Assembly: GCA_008360975.2 (NCBI GenBank)
Contig: CM039199.1
Location: 2,930,530 to 2,994,529, forward strand
DNA length: 64,000 bases
Source of the DNA: Lichenostomus cassidix
Lineage: Eukaryota; Chordata; Aves; Passeriformes; Meliphagidae
Reading direction: 5' to 3'
Shown: piece after piece, positions 22,101-35,110 of the stretch
How the letters are laid out: every line of letters begins with the position of its first letter
How positions within the stretch are numbered: position 1 is the first letter of the stretch
Notes under the pieces: generated by a model
Databases searched by the model: none
Told to the model about the DNA's origin: nothing
What the model saw: only the letters and a program-made list of their open reading frames with translations
Made by a program: the position numbers and the translations under genes

Positions 22101-25100
22101 CTTTAGGCTGTGGTTGTGGGTCAGTGATTGGAGGCACAGGCTAATGGGGGAGGCCCTCCAGCTCTCTCCAGCCTCTGCACAGGCAAATTTTTCCCCAGAG
22201 CCCTGTGAGCAAACCACACTTGTTGTGCTCCCTCCTTGCCCCTTGCCCCACCTTTTTGTCTGACTGACCTCTCTGTGTGAGCTGGTTCCAGCTTGCACAC
22301 CAAGAAGAAAACTTGTTCCTCTGTTTTTATCTTTTTTTCTTTTATGATTGTTGGGGTTTTTTTGTTTTGCTGGTTGGTGTCTTTTGGGGGTGTCAGGCTG
22401 TCCCAGAGAGCAATTAGAGCAATAGAACTTTTCAAGCAGCTTTGTGACAATGACTGCATTTATGTTAGCTGTGTGCTGAAAGAGTTGGGCAAGTTTTAAG
22501 GGCACATTCCTGCTTTTTTTTAGCCCTTCTTTGGGCCTGGGGAGCTTCCTAACCTCTTCACTAGGAATAACCAGTACAAGAACCTGTCATGTTTCAGTCT
22601 GGCCAGAGAGATACCACATGGTGGTGGCCTGGCCTTGGCAAAGACCTGGCTTCTGCTCTGTGAATAGGAGGGGGCTGTGCAGGACTGTCTTACCTGAGTT
22701 CTCTGCCTGTTTTATTTTTTTGAGCTGAAATTCAGATATTTCTTCACCCAGGAGCAGCAGGACAGACTTCCTCTAGAAAAGGTGCTGAAAGTGGCAGCCA
22801 CAGAGAGAGAGTTTGGCAACTACTTCTTCTATAAACAGCGCTTCAAGCTTGCCAAGGACAGATACAAGAGGGTATGGCACCAGGAAAATGTGGGGAGTGC
22901 ATTGGGAAAGCAGTGAAAGAAGGGGTTATTTCAGCTTACCACAACAGGTACAGGTTGGAGATCAAATAACTTTGTGGTATTTTCCAGGCATAGTTTTTTA
23001 TTTAGGAGCTGGGCTTGGACACCTGGTTTTGTGTGAGCAGCAGTGGTAAATGAAGGAAGAGTCAGAGAATCATTTTAGTTGAAAAAGCTCTCTGAGACCA
23101 CTGAGTCCAGGAGTCTGATGCGTTATTTGAGTGCTTTTTCCCCTGCACAGCAAGGCCACCACTAACCCATGTCCACAGTTGCCACAATTGTCTGTTAAAT
23201 CCCTCCAGGGATGAGGACTCTGGCACTTCCTTGAACAGCCTTTGCCAGAGCTGGACAACACTTCCAGTGAGAAATTTTCTCCAGTATCCAACCTGTACCT
23301 CCTGTGGTGCAGCTTGATGCTGTTTCCTCTTGTCCAGCTATCTGGGAGCAGAGCCTGACCCCCATCTGGCTGCACCCTCCTGTCAGGGAATTGTGGAGAG
23401 TGAGGAGGTCCCCCTGAGCCTCCTTTTCCTCAGGTTGAGCCTCTTCAGCTCCCTCCCCAGACAAGGAAATACTCAGTTATTCTCAAACTGAAATGGATCT
23501 GCTGCTTTTTCAGAAGTAGAGATGATTCAAAGTTGCTTTTCCTTGGTATTTTTAAACAAAAGTAATTTGACTTGCCTTCATCCCTGTATGATTTTTATAT
23601 TTTTCCTTAAAATCTGAGTCCAGGGTGTAAGATTTTTTTATTCTGCTGCTTTTCTTGGTAAGTTCCTAAACCTGTGGTCATATGGCTGAGCTGACTAGTC
23701 ATGCTGAGAATGCCATGCCATGTATTTAGAGTTCTGATTGTTATTACTTTTAAGTGACCTAGGTGGACAGAAACAAGGGTGTAGCTGTTAGATGAGATGG
23801 ATTTCTCACTTTCCATGACAGATTTGTTGTGCACTGGCTGTTTTTCCCTCTCTGCTCAGGCACTCTCCATCCTGGATCGCAGCTCTTCCAGCAAGACAGA
23901 GCAAAACCAGATCAACTCTTCCAAACTGCTGCTCTTCCTGAATCTCTCACTCACTTACCTGAAACTGCAACGTCCTGACCGAGCTTTGAAATACGGGGAG
24001 TTGGCCTTGGAGATGGACCAAGGAAATGCCAAAGCACTGTTTAGGTGTGGCCAGGTGGGCAGAATAAATCATCATGGAACATCCCAGCCTGGCTGTGGAG
24101 GAAGCCCAGATTGAACTGAGGAAAATCACTGAATTCTGGGCTGCAGCAGCAGCCAAGGGTGGTTTGTCTGTATCTGCCCTTTTGGAAAGTCAGGCTCTCT
24201 GGAAATGTCACAGAGAGCTTTTCCTGGGGGATTCCTGAGCTACCTGGCTCTGTCTCGGGAATGTTTGTTGTTGCATGAGTCCTGAAGAAGGGCAGTGGTC
24301 TGTATTTATCTTGTGATGCATTTGTCTTCTTTCCATGACAGGCTTGTCTCTACATGAGGGATTACAGCAAAGCCCTGGATTTCCTGGTCAGAGCTCAGCG
24401 CATCCTGCCCTTCAACCGAGATATCAACAGTGAGCTGAAGAAGCTGGCAAGGTGAGAGCCCTCCTTTCCATCCCTGGGGGAAAAAGAGTGTTTGGACAGG
24501 CTGGAGTAGCCATTCCAAAATGTTTTAAATGTTAAAAAAACCCCAAAACACCAAACTGCTTGGTTAATAAATTACTTGGGAAAACACATGTGGAGAAAAC
24601 AGCTTGAAACATTCATCAGGCACAGAAGCTGCAAGTGAGGAGCTTGGAACACCCACCCTTTACATATATTTTTTAGTGAGAGGTGTGTTACCTGACTTGT
24701 GAGCAGGTCAGGGTGAGGGCAGGCCTACAAAAATGTCTCAGACCCCGTGAAATACAGTTGGCTGATGCTCCATCTGATAACATTCTCAATAAGGATGACT
24801 TTCATTCCCTTTAAGATGCGTTGGTTTATTTCAGGAGCTTTTCTGCACTGCAGGTGTTTCAGTGCACAATACTGATGTTCATTAAAAGTGAATTTCTTGC
24901 CATCTTGGAGGTAATAAGTGAACAGCCCTGAAGACAAACCTGCATGCAGGCTGAGTACAGGACTATCCTGCCAGCTTTAGTCATGCCCCAGCCCCACCAA
25001 AACATGACTAATGCTTGTCTATGCCCTCATGCTGCTCTTCCTTTGAAACTGCCAGAAACATTAGCTTTTTCCCAAAAGTGTGTGCTGTCCTCCTGGCACT

Positions 25101-26821
25101 ATTTACAGAGGCAGGAGCAATGCTGTCCTCTGCTCTGGAGCTCACAAAGCAGCCCTTAAATATGAACTGTCTTCTGTGTGTTGCTGCCAGGCACTTGCAG
25201 AAAGGCAGCAGTAACATCTAAAAAGAGTGGTTGGTGCTGCTGGAAAAGCCAGTCTGGTGGGCTGAGTGCCTTCTGCCAGGGGATATGTTTGTGAAGGGCT
25301 GTTCTGTCACATCCATGTCCTGTGTGTCCACATAGTCTTAAACAGTCTGTCATAACACCAAGTCTTCAAACTTGTTCTGTTACTTCTGAAGTACAAAGAG
25401 CTTGAAGGCAGTATTAGCTGCTAGTGTGGAAATTTGAAATTAATCTCTTGTATTCATCCTGATCTCCCACTGTGTATGGAGCTACCACATTGCCCACTGA
25501 GGGCAGGGAGTTCTGAAATAGAGCTGGCTGGCTGCTCTTGAAGGCTGGTACATGTAGAGTGCTAGAAGGCCTGATTCTAGAAGCCTCATGTATTCCCTTA
25601 GATTTGTTTGAAATATGTTGGTAGATGAAAGAGAAATCTTGCTAATGATGTTGAGGTGTTGCTGCCAGGTAGCAACAAGGCATTTCTGCTTTTGTCAGCT
25701 CTGGCTCTGGAGAGAGCAGCACACTCAGTGAGAGTGTGTGTGTCAGAGCTGAGTGCACATTAAACCACTGTTGTCCTGGAGTTCCTGCTTCACTGCCCTT
25801 TAAAACTGGTGTCTTTTTAACCATGGAATGGTTTGGATTGGAAGGGACCTTAAAGCTCATCCCACTGCCATGGGCATTCTTGATCAGCAACATCCATCTG
25901 AGACTTACCAGGAGAGATTTGCTGTGCAGGGATTTCACACCCTCTGAGATTCTGGGCCCCAAGGGTGCTGAGGGTCAGGGCTGAGAGATCCTGAGCAGCC
26001 TCCCACTGGGGCTGGTTCTGGTGTGTTGCACAAAACCCTCTGCTTTTGGCCTTATATGGCAGCAGATGCAGGAAAGCTGAGCTCGTGGGCAGCCACTGAT
26101 CCCTGGGACAGTTCCCAAACTGAGTCACCCTGCAGCTCAGGGATTCCTCACCGGTGAGCTGAGAGCACAGGGAGCAGAGGATGCTGTGCCTGGAGAAGTT
26201 CAGATGGGGCAGACTGGGAAGCTTTTGCCATCCTGTGACACCAGCAAGGAAGAGAGAGCAGAGAAGGAAACATTTGCCTTGTCATCCACTTAGTCCAGAC
26301 ACAAATCCCTGGTGTCTCCTGTCCATCCTCTGCCCAGATCCCAAATCCATGGTAGATACCCTGGTGTATCAGACAATGTCTCCTGGGTGCTAAAGGAACT
26401 TTCAGGAGACACAAAAGGATCCCCCAGCACACAGGTGGGGTTCCTCTGCACTGTCCCATGCTTCCAAAACTGGTGTAGAAAGCATGTGGCTCCCAAAAGG
26501 CAGATGATCTAACTAGTCCCCAGCAGAGCAGAGACCCAAGGTTTGGGGATGAGGCATGACATTTCCAGCTCTCCTTCCATGACTTAGCAGAAAGAAGGGC
26601 TTGGAGAAGCTGTGTCTTTGCTACCACCACACTCCTCCATCATGTTTATTCATTTACACCCAAAAAATAACATTGTTTTCATTCTGTGACACTGAGGGTG
26701 GCACAGTCCCCAGCCCCTGATGCCATCCTGTGCCCTAATTTGCAGGTACTACAAGGAGTACAGGGAAGTGGAGAAAGAAATGTGCTCCCAAATGTTTGAC
26801 CCTCTCAATTCCTATGGCTGA
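19140..26821 (+). CDS. FKBP6: FKBP6, germ-line FKBP/TPR co-chaperone
   Basis: Inactive-type FK506-binding protein with TPR repeats; in vertebrates it works with HSP90 in piRNA loading and is needed for male meiosis. Seven coding exons: 19140-19413, 20732-20821, 21400-21602, 22752-22871, 23860-24054, 24342-24451, 26746-26821 (1068 nt, 355 aa; human 327). The FKBP domain covers about residues 75-190, with VKYSGYL, PRLMKLG, DITLWG.E.GLLSM, AYG..GCPPSIPPNTTVLF. The TPR region runs about 195-335, with EREFGNYFF, LNLSLTYLKL.RP..AL.YGE and NAKALFRCGQACL. The protein ends shortly after, in SQMFDPLNSYG. The start is the first of two adjacent ATGs (GCGGCCATGATGG). The N-terminal 50 or so residues do not resemble the human protein, so the true start, or an extra intron in exon 1, is uncertain. 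CR1 fragments lie in introns 1, 2, 4 and 6. Confidence 0.93.
19508..19665 (+). mobile_element. CR1 LINE 3' fragment in FKBP6 intron 1
   Basis: Sense-oriented CR1 tail: GGGCACAGGTTGCCCAGGAC, ATTCCTGGAAATGTTCAG, GGAAGGTGTCCTTGCCCATG, GTTCCAACCCAACCCATT. Confidence 0.8.
20846..20914. repeat. Short imperfect tandem duplication
   Basis: CCTGGGGCTTGGGATTGTAT...AAGACATTT is repeated immediately as CCTGGGGTTGTATTAAGACA followed by TTT, just after FKBP6 exon 2. Confidence 0.75.
21090..21212 (+). mobile_element. CR1 LINE 3' fragment in FKBP6 intron 2
   Basis: Sense-oriented CR1 tail: CCAGGCTGGACAGGTCTTGG, GTGTCCCTGCCCAAGGCAGG, TTGGACTGGATGATCTCTAA. Confidence 0.8.
23063..23465 (-). mobile_element. 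CR1 LINE 3' fragment in FKBP6 intron 4
   Basis: Reverse-complement CR1 of the subtype with GTTGAAAAAGCTCTCTGAGA in place of the GGGACCTTAAAGATC block, then CCACCACTAACCCATGTCC, CTCCAGGGATGAGGACTC, AAATTTTCTCCAGTATCC and GTCCCCCTGAGCCTCCTTTT-like sequence. About 400 bp. Confidence 0.8.
25823..25885 (-). mobile_element. Short CR1 LINE 3' remnant in FKBP6 intron 6
   Basis: ATGGAATGGTTTGGATTGGA and GGGACCTTAAAGCTCATCCC then CTGCCATGGGCA; the fragment stops abruptly after about 60 bp. Confidence 0.8.
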
Positions 26822-27312
26822 GAAGAAATCAAGGTAACCAGCTTGTGAAAAAGGCTTCCAAAATCTCTGTTGTGCCTGTATGCTGTTCTCAGGTGGGGAA
26901 CATGCTTCTCTTCTGGGTGGGAGCATTTTGGAGGCAAAATGGAAAGTGGTGGGAGTCTGTGGAGAGGAAGGGCAGCATGGTGGGGTGGAATACTGCTACA
27001 TCATCAGCTTGGGGAATCTTTCCTGTGAGGCAAAGCTCATGTGGGACACAGACCTGGAACTGCCAGCAGTTGAGTAAGTTTGGTTTGTTGTTTCCCGTGC
27101 TACTCATCTCAGCTATTCCTGGACAGAGCCAGGGGGTAAAATAGCTCTGTAGTCTTGTTTCTCTGCCAATTAAAAGAAGAAAAAAAGTTCCTGTCAAACT
27201 TAAGAATTGGATTTCCTCCTCCCCTCCAGTGTTCCTGTCTGGAGCTGTTGGAATGCCTTACTTCAGAAAAATCTAAATATTTTATTTCTGGGTTGGTTTT
27301 TTTTTTTTTAAT

Positions 27313-27318
27313 ATTAAA
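27313..27318 (+). terminator. Candidate FKBP6 polyadenylation signal
   Basis: ATTAAA about 490 nt after the FKBP6 stop, preceded by a T-run and followed by GTCTGTTTGGAT and later GATGTTTTGG, a plausible GT-rich downstream element. The 3' UTR between stop and signal holds no other gene. Confidence 0.45.
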
Positions 27319-29159
27319 GTCTGTTTGGATAGAAAATTTCAAATAGATGTTTTGGACTCTTTAAAGCCTTAAATCTTCTAGCAAAATTGATGGGTTTATA
27401 AATGCACAAAGGCTCTTTGATCATTCTTTTTTTTTCTCAAAACCTTCAGGGGGGTGCAAGCAGGAGTGGAAATCTTTGCTGGTCTTTTGCTTTGGGGAAA
27501 ACCCTAGGGAAAGAGCTCTGGAAAATGACAGCCTCCTTCTGTCATGAAGCATCCCCAGCTTGAGACTGTCAGTTTGCTGCTGTTGTCTCTCCTGCAATAC
27601 AGGCAGCACCTCTTTGCTTGCAGAAAATGAGTATTGACAGCCTTTCCATCAGCTCTGGTGTTGTAAGGTTGTCTCTTTGTGCTTATGAGGAAGTTCAGGC
27701 CAGTTTTTGAGGAAGAGCTTGGATTGAATGCTGCTTCCTAAAGGAGCACAACCTTCTCCTGGCTGGATGTGCCTCCCTGTGGGATCTTTACCCTTTCCTG
27801 CTGCTCCTGTGCTCTGCTCCAAGCTGGGCATGTGGCCTCAGAGCACAAGTCATCCTGCCCTGGGTTTGGGATGGGACTGATTCCATGTGTTAGCAGGTGC
27901 CTGCCCTTAGGAAAAGAGCTCTGAAAGGGGATTTAAGACTGATGAAGTCTTGTGCAGGAAGTTTGTGGCTCCAGACGTGGCAAGAGGCTCTGATTGTCTC
28001 CACTTGCTGTGTTTCAGTTGCAGTTTGGAAGCCTGCAGGACCTTGGGTCTCATCCCTGGTGGTGCCTAACCTGGGAAGCTCTGGGATCAGCTGGCCCTGG
28101 TGTGTGGTGGGAATTTGGGGTGATTGTGGTGCTCTGCTGGGGCACCAAACAGGTCCTCCACTGGGAATGTTGTGTGGCTTCTTGTTTCCCAAAAAGCAGC
28201 TTGTGAAGATGCTGATTTCCACACATCTGGTGTAAGTAAACGAGTGATTTTGATTAGAGGAGACTGAGAAGTAGAAAGGGATAGGGAGAAATCTCTGCTG
28301 GAGGCAAGCTGAAGGATTGGGCTGAACTGCTTATCAGCCAGTTTATCCACTGACTCCATGTGTGGAGTTCTCCCACATTACACAGTTGGACAGCTGTCAG
28401 TCAAAAATATTTCCAGTCTCCTTGAAGCTGATTTTTTTGTTGCCCTATTAAAGGAAACTTAGTCTCCCAGATGAACATAAATCAATGAGACACAAACAAA
28501 AATCTGCTGTTCATTCATGGCAAAAGAAGTCCTTTGCTGGAGGAGATTCCTGCAGGGCCCTGTGCAAGCTGGGCTGCTGCTTTAAAACTTCATTACACAT
28601 TCAAAGAGGAGCTAAGCAGTTCCAGCAGGAGCTCCTGCTCCCTGTCAAAGGCACTGGGAATTGGTCAGAATTGAGGCAGAACATTCTTTAGTGTTTTCTG
28701 ACAGCTTTGTACCACTTAAGTTTAGGGCACAGGCTGTTCTGGGGCAGTTTGGCAGACCTGCTTCATCTATTCTGTGTTAGACACTGAGTGAGGAGATGGG
28801 CTGGGAATGCTGCCTGCAGTCTGTGGTGAATGGTCCAGTGGAATCACAACAGTTATGGAAAATTTCTGTATATACCAGCTGACAGGTGCTTGTGGAGCAC
28901 TGAGCTGACCTGTGGGACTGTAGTTATGGAATTTCTTCTCTCCTTGGATGGAACATTGCTGCATCCATCCTCTGCTTCAGAGCTCCTTCCCAGGTGGGAC
29001 TGCTGTGCCTTTGGTCAACCCTGCTGTGTTCTCTGTACTGAGTAATCCAGGGCTGTTTTGTACAATTGCACAAGCCTGGATACACCTGAGCATCTTCCTT
29101 CTACTTGGTATTTTTGCAGGGGATTTTGCAGTGATAAGACAAGAGGGAATGTCTTTAAG

Positions 29160-29395
29160 CTGAAAGAGGGGAGATTCAAATGGATACAGGGAAGAAATAG
29201 TTCCCTGTGAGGGTGCTGAGGCCCTGGCACAGAGAAACTGTGGCTGCCTCATCCCTGGAAGTGTTCAAGGCCAGGTTGGATGTGGCTCTGAGCACCCTGG
29301 TCTACTAGAAGGTGTCCCTGTCCATGGCAGGGGGTGGAACTGGATGGGTTTTAAGATCCTTTCCAACCCAAACCATTCCATGATTTCTGTATCCC
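29160..29395 (+). mobile_element. CR1 LINE 3' fragment
   Basis: Sense-oriented: GGGAGATTCAAATGGATACA, TTCCCTGTGAGGGTGCTGAG, CATCCCTGGAAGTGTTCAAG, GGTGTCCCTGTCCATGGCAG, AACCCAAACCATTCCATGAT. The 3' terminus is well kept. Confidence 0.88.
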
Positions 29396-31189
29396 CTGCC
29401 AGCTGTAGAGCCCAGTTCTTCAAATTGCCACAAACAACATGTTGCTCACAACACACTTCCTACCTTTCCAATGGAATTTCGGGTCAGAATAGATCTTCCC
29501 TTTGGTGAAATGCAGTGCTGCTTGTGGTGCTTCCTGGGGGTAATTCAGAAATACTCAGAGGGAGAAATAGAAGTACAAACTCTTTTAATCCATCCTGCTG
29601 CAATTGGTTGTAAATCCCTTGGGTCTCATGCTGGCCCCTCTCAGGGCTTGGTTTATTTACCTGCTTCTGTTCACTTTGTGTGATGCAGGTGTGTTTAGCC
29701 TAGTTTCCTGGGATGTGCAAAGCTGGAAGTCCTCCTTGGTGTTCCCTAAACTGCAGAATGGTGGGCTAAGGCCTGCTGGCTCTTTAGAGCTTTTTATTCT
29801 GCTTTGTTTGAAAGACCTATCAGAAAAAAAAAAAAATTTCTCATTGTTGTGCTGCTGTGGTCCTTCACAAGAGAACTAAATCATGAGGACTGGGGACAAA
29901 TTCCCTAGGAATATCTGGATTCTAGTAGAGGGTCCTTGGTGATAGTTCTGTCCCAGGAAGATGAGTCTCTGAGCTCTTATTTTTTATTTTAAGTGAGCCA
30001 GAGTTGAATGCTTGTCTCTGTGTATCTCAGACTAGTACACAGAAGTGGTCCCAGCAGTTGGGAACACACAGGGAAATGTTCCAGTTAAAACAAACAAGGC
30101 TGAAATTATGACAGGAAACAGTACCTTTGAGGTCAAACTGGTGATTGCCATGAATAGCAAGTTCTACCTGTTCTGAGGGCATTAATGGATGAAAATTGGC
30201 TGCAGAACTGAGGCTGTGTCACCAGGTAGAAATGACTATAATTGGTTTTAAAATCAGCAGCAGTTGCCAGTTGAACTGACCTAGTAAAGCTGCAACAGAC
30301 TTGCAAATAAACAGAGAAGTCTGTGCATAACACAGTCAAACTCCTGCCTTGGGAAAGCTCCAGACTTGGAATAAACAGCAACTTGCTCCTTCCCCTCCTG
30401 CTCTCCCTTATTCCTGAGCAGATCTGAAATGTGCCTCCTGCTGATCCTGTCCCTCCCCACTGTGGCTGAACAACAGAGAACCAGCAATTCACTGCTCTTT
30501 AGAGTATGCAAATTCCTGTCCCACTGAGGTGTCCTGTGCTGCAAAGGAAATTGTTAAATCTCTGCTTTCTGCTGAGCCTTGCTGGGTGAGGGGGAAGGCT
30601 TGAAGGAGGACTTAATTAAGTATTCTCCTTGTTAAGCAGAGGAAGGAGAAAAGCTATAATGAGGTTGTTGGGTTGGGGGTTTTGTTTTCCCTCCAGCTCT
30701 CTCCTCATCTAGCATCTTGCTTTTTTTTTTTTTCCCAAGGATTTCTGCATTTCCTGCCTGCAACAGTACCTGTAATGTCTCTCTGGAAGGATCCTGGGCT
30801 CTGATCTCTTCTGGAAAGTGAAGAAATGACTGCAGCACCTGGTTTTAGGGATCCCTGACATGCTGTCCCAGTGGGTGTACTGGACGTGGGTCTGGATGCA
30901 TTATGGCTGGCTTTGCCCTCACTGGGACATCTAGCCAGGACTTCAAAGCTTTGATATGATGTGAAATGGCAATTACAGAGACCTGTGCAATATCCTAGTG
31001 TCCCACTCTCCCTGTCCTCCAAGGCTTTGGTTAATTATTGGTTCTCCAGCCTCTCCAAGGATGGCCCCTGGACTCTCCTCTCTGATTTAGGAAGTGCCCA
31101 AAGCCTGGGATCCCCCTTTGTGCTCAAACACAAAGCTCCCAGGTGAGGTAGGAGCTGAATCCTGGCTGCAGTGCTGAGAGGAAACTTTG

Positions 31190-31500
31190 CTGACAGGAGG
31201 CTGGAGCCATGTGGGGTTGGGCTCTGCTCTCAGGTAACAAGTGATACAACAAGGGGAAACAGCCTCAAGTTGTACCAGGGGAGGTTTAGATTGGATATTG
31301 GGGAAATTTTTTTCATGGAAAGGGTTGTAAAGCATTGGAACAGACTGCCCAGAGCAGTAGTGGAGTCATCTTCCCTGTAAGTGTTCAACAGTGTGTGGAT
31401 GTGGCACTTCAGGACATGGTTTAGTGGTGAACATGGTGGTGCTGGATTGATAGTTGGACTTGATCTTAGAGAGCTTTTCCAACCTTCTGTGATTCTGTTC
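31190..31500 (+). mobile_element. CR1 LINE 3' fragment, second subtype
   Basis: Sense-oriented: ACAAGGGGAAACAGCCTCAA, GGAGGTTTAGATTGGATATT, CATGGAAAGGGTTGTAAAGC, CTTAGAGAGCTTTTCCAACC, TTCTGTGATTCTGTTC. Same subtype as the fragments at 23063 and 32285. Confidence 0.85.
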
Positions 31501-32284
31501 TCCTCCAGCTCCTGCCTGCCTAAGGTCACCTTAAGGTCCTGGGAAGGCCAGGCTTAGACCTCAGGGGATATCACTGTGTGAGGTTTTACTTCTCAGAGCC
31601 TTTGCCAGCAGCTCTAATATAAAATGTTACACATCAGTAGAACAGGAAGAAGGTGCTGGGCTCTTACCATTCCTGTGATAACAGCTGGTTTATCATGCAG
31701 GTGGAATTTAAAGAGAATTGGCTATGTGTAAGATGGGAGTTTCTTGATGAAGTTTTAGCTCTGCAGAGCACTCAGAGTCACTAGCCCTCACTTCCAGCAG
31801 CAAGGAGGCACATAATTATCCTAAGTTTTTCTCTGAGTTAAGATTTTTAAGGCCTTCTTTCTCTACCACTCGAGTTGTGCCCTATCTGGGCACCAGTCCT
31901 GCTGCTTTGGAGGTTCCAGACTTTTCCTTTGAGCTAGCAGAAGAGATGTCATTGTCCTATCTATTTTTCTTAGTCTGTAATCCAGGGATTTCAAATCATC
32001 ATGGAAGCTTATTACTGTCTTGATACCCTTCAGGGGAAGTGCTCTCCTGATTGTGAGAGGGTGTTGGTGCTGGTCAGAGTCCTGCCAGCTCTCTGCTCCA
32101 GTGAGCAGTGAAACAGTGACAAACTTGGGCAGAGTTTTAAATGCTCTAATTGGGCATTGCAGCAGCTGGGATGATATAGGGACAGTTGAGGTTAATGAAA
32201 TAAGTGCCAAGGGCTCTCAAAAGTGCTCATTGTGGTTTTGGGAAACACTCCTCTGCTTGTGAGCTGCCAAGAACATGGAATCCC

Positions 32285-32605
32285 TGAATCACAGAATCGT
32301 TAAGGCTGGAAAAGCCCTCTAAGAGTCCAACTGTTCCCCAGCACTGCCAAGGCCACCACTGACCCTTGTCCCCAAGTGCCACATCCACAGGGCTGTTAAA
32401 CCCCTTCAGGGATGGGGACTCTACAACTGCCCTGGGCAGCTGTGCCAGTGCCTGACCAACCTTGCTGTGAAAAAATTTTGCCCAATATCCAAACTAAGCC
32501 TTCCTTTGCACAGCTTGAGGTTGTTCATTCTCATCCTGTCCCTTGTTCCCTGGGAGCAGAGGAGCATCCCTGCTGGAGCAGCACCTGGGCACTGGTGGCT
32601 GTGTG
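32285..32605 (-). mobile_element. CR1 LINE 3' fragment, second subtype
   Basis: Reverse-complement: GAATCACAGAATCGTTAAGG, CTCTAAGAGTCCAACTG, CTTCAGGGATGGGGACTC, GCCCAATATCCAAACTAAGC, CAGCTTGAGGTTGTTCATTC. Confidence 0.85.
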
Positions 32606-34589
32606 TGACACAGTGGTGCCATTGCAAACAGATGATGTTTGTGGCTGTTGGCACCAGGGGATCCCAAAAAGGGCTCCATACTAAGGGAATAATGAGCTTT
32701 TGGAAAGGCTTTTTGCTTCAGATGCAGAGGGAGTGTCTTGGCACTGCTGAGAGTTGGTTTGCAGAGCTCAAGAGTTATTTCCAGTAAGGATGGACATGAC
32801 CTTAATGTGCCTCTTGTGCAGCCCATCCTGCTTTATCAGGGGCTGTTGATTTCATAGAATGCTGAGCATTATTGTCATGGAAGTTATCTGAGCTCTGGAA
32901 GGACTGGGAGCTGCTCTAAGGATCAGTTTCAGCCCTGACTGGCTGCATGAAGTCCTTGAGTCAGAAGTGTGTGTTGAAGAGTTCATCCCTTCTTTCACCT
33001 TCCCATAATTGTCCCTCTTGTGAGACCTCTTGCTCTCTGAACAGGAAGTTTTGCTGCTTTGGCTGGGTGCTGTTTTAAGGTTTGCTTTCTTTTTTAAACA
33101 TGTGCTTGGGAAAGAGCTCTGCTTTCTGTTCTTCCTTTTTGTTTAGGTATCCTTGTCTTATCCCAGATCTGAGCAGACTTGACAGCTCTTCCTTCCATCA
33201 CTTTAGGTTCAGGATGGTAGTGCATGTCATCAGCATGCAGGGCCTTTGGAGTCAAGACTTGTTACAGATCTCTGGAGAATTCCTGCTGCCATAGAGCTGT
33301 CTGTCTGGCATACAGGCAGCACTTGGAACTCATTGTGGATCTTTTGCAGAGCTGAGGATCTTTAAAAATTGACTTGGGGAAAAAAATCCTGAGGAAAAAA
33401 ATGTGTGTAAGTGCAGATGTTCAGATGGCAGTGGGAGTTCATGTAGCTTGGCTCTAGAGGAGAGAAGCAGCATATCTGTTCCTTCCACCTTCCTCTGGAT
33501 TTGGTTATCTGTGATGGGGCAGGCTTTGACTTTGGATGTGGGAAGGGTGAGTGTCTGAGTGCTGCCACACTCTGAAAATACATCCTCAGCCATTGGAGTG
33601 GCCACTTGAAGCCCTCACAGCTGGACATCTCTAAACAGCACTTCGAGAGAAAAGAGGAGGGCATGGCTAACTGCAGAGTCACTTCCACAGAGAGCAGATA
33701 AATGGTCCCTAATTAGAGAATTTTCTCCCTAGGGCATGTTGAATGCTCGGAGAAAGCATCCAACATCCCTGGGATGGCAATCCTCATGCCCAGATAAATC
33801 AGGACAGGCTGAGGTTGTAAATAGCTGTTCCTCTCCTGGTGTTGGGGTGGATTACCCAGCACATGCTGTTATCAGCTGCTGAGAGCACACTGGTGCTGCT
33901 GGGATTTCTTCTCAGCACTCCAGAGCACTGCAGCCTGTCAGGAATCTCTCATGGGGTCCATGAGATTGTTCCCTCCTGGTCACAGTGGTTTTTCTCCAGT
34001 GTCATTCTGGAGTAGCAGTGCCTGTAAGGCTGACCAGGCTCTGAGTGAAGAGCACTTCTCAGGCAGTTGTTCAAGGTTTTGGCTCTTTGCTGATGTATGC
34101 ACAAAACATCTGCTTTCCCAGCCAGGCTCATGTGGAGCTGTGCTGTAGGATGTGCTTCATCCTTCTGGCTACTGAGTCACAACTTCCCTTCCTTTCTCCT
34201 CCATGCTCAGTGTGAATCCCATTTAGATCTGAACAGAAGCACTGAAGAGAAGGTGCTCTGTTTCCCCTAACAGAGGAGGCTGCATTTCTCTGAATATCCT
34301 TTGAGGTCACTTTTCTGAGATGTAAAAGCCTTCCAGGCTGCCCCCACCAGCCTGATTTCTTGGACACTTGCCTTGAGGAGCTGAGGGTTATCCCAGTGCA
34401 GCACTGCTGGGAGCTGCTGCCTCAAGGCATAGGGGTAGGGAGGGCCGAACTGGCAGGAGCAATATTTAAGTGCACAATGCTGAGTTTTCCAGTTTCCTCG
34501 TGCTTTGACAGAAACTTTATTTGCTGAGTTTGGTGCTTCTAGAAAGAGAGGCAGAAAAAGGGGAGCTGGGGAAGATGCACCCACAGTTT

Positions 34590-35110
34590 TTTCTGCAAAA
34601 AAGCAGCTTAAACAAAGTGTAAAGCCTTAGTTAAGCATAAACTGTTAATTATGGCTTTAATTGAGAGCGAATGTGACTGTGATTGTAAATGACCTGCGAC
34701 CTGGCGTGTTGCTCCCTGTGAACTGACAATTGGCTTTGTAGTTCCAAAGGATGAGTTAAAATAGCTGGGGCCAACAGGCTCGTGTGTGAATTTCAAAGCC
34801 AGAGTGTGCCTCGCTGGGTTTTGTGGCTGAGTCGCTGCCAACCTGCTGTAGGAAGGAAACAAATCTTGGAGCAAGGTCCTGGTTGGAGCATATGACATTC
34901 TCTGTGCAGGAGCAGCACTGGCTTTGAACTCCATCCAGCTCCTGTGGTTCCCCTCCATTTCTCTTCTGATTGTGGAGCCATTAGGTGGAAATGAAAGAGA
35001 TAAACTGATCAAACACTCCCTGAAATGGCTTTAGGATTTCAGTTTGATTATATTTTTAATTAGCTCCACATAAAGCCTTTATTACTTCAAATAGCAGCCA
35101 CAAAACCAGA
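34590..35110. promoter_or_regulatory. Candidate conserved non-coding element
   Basis: A repeat-free block with many homeodomain-type TAAT/ATTA cores (for example TTAATTATGG near 34648, TTAATTAGCTCC near 35055), ACAAAG and GATCAAA strings of TCF/LEF type, and little low-complexity DNA. It looks like developmental regulatory DNA, perhaps for FZD9. Conservation was not tested, so this is inference. Confidence 0.35.

Larger units (their letters stand above)
27340..34589. other. Gene-free interval after FKBP6 (first part)
   Basis: No exon with both splice consensus and recognisable protein similarity was found on either strand; reading frames rarely exceed 115 codons. It contains three CR1 fragments (29160, 31190, 32285), an A-run near 29825 and a T-run near 30720. 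The rest is unremarkable AT-moderate DNA. Confidence 0.6.
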
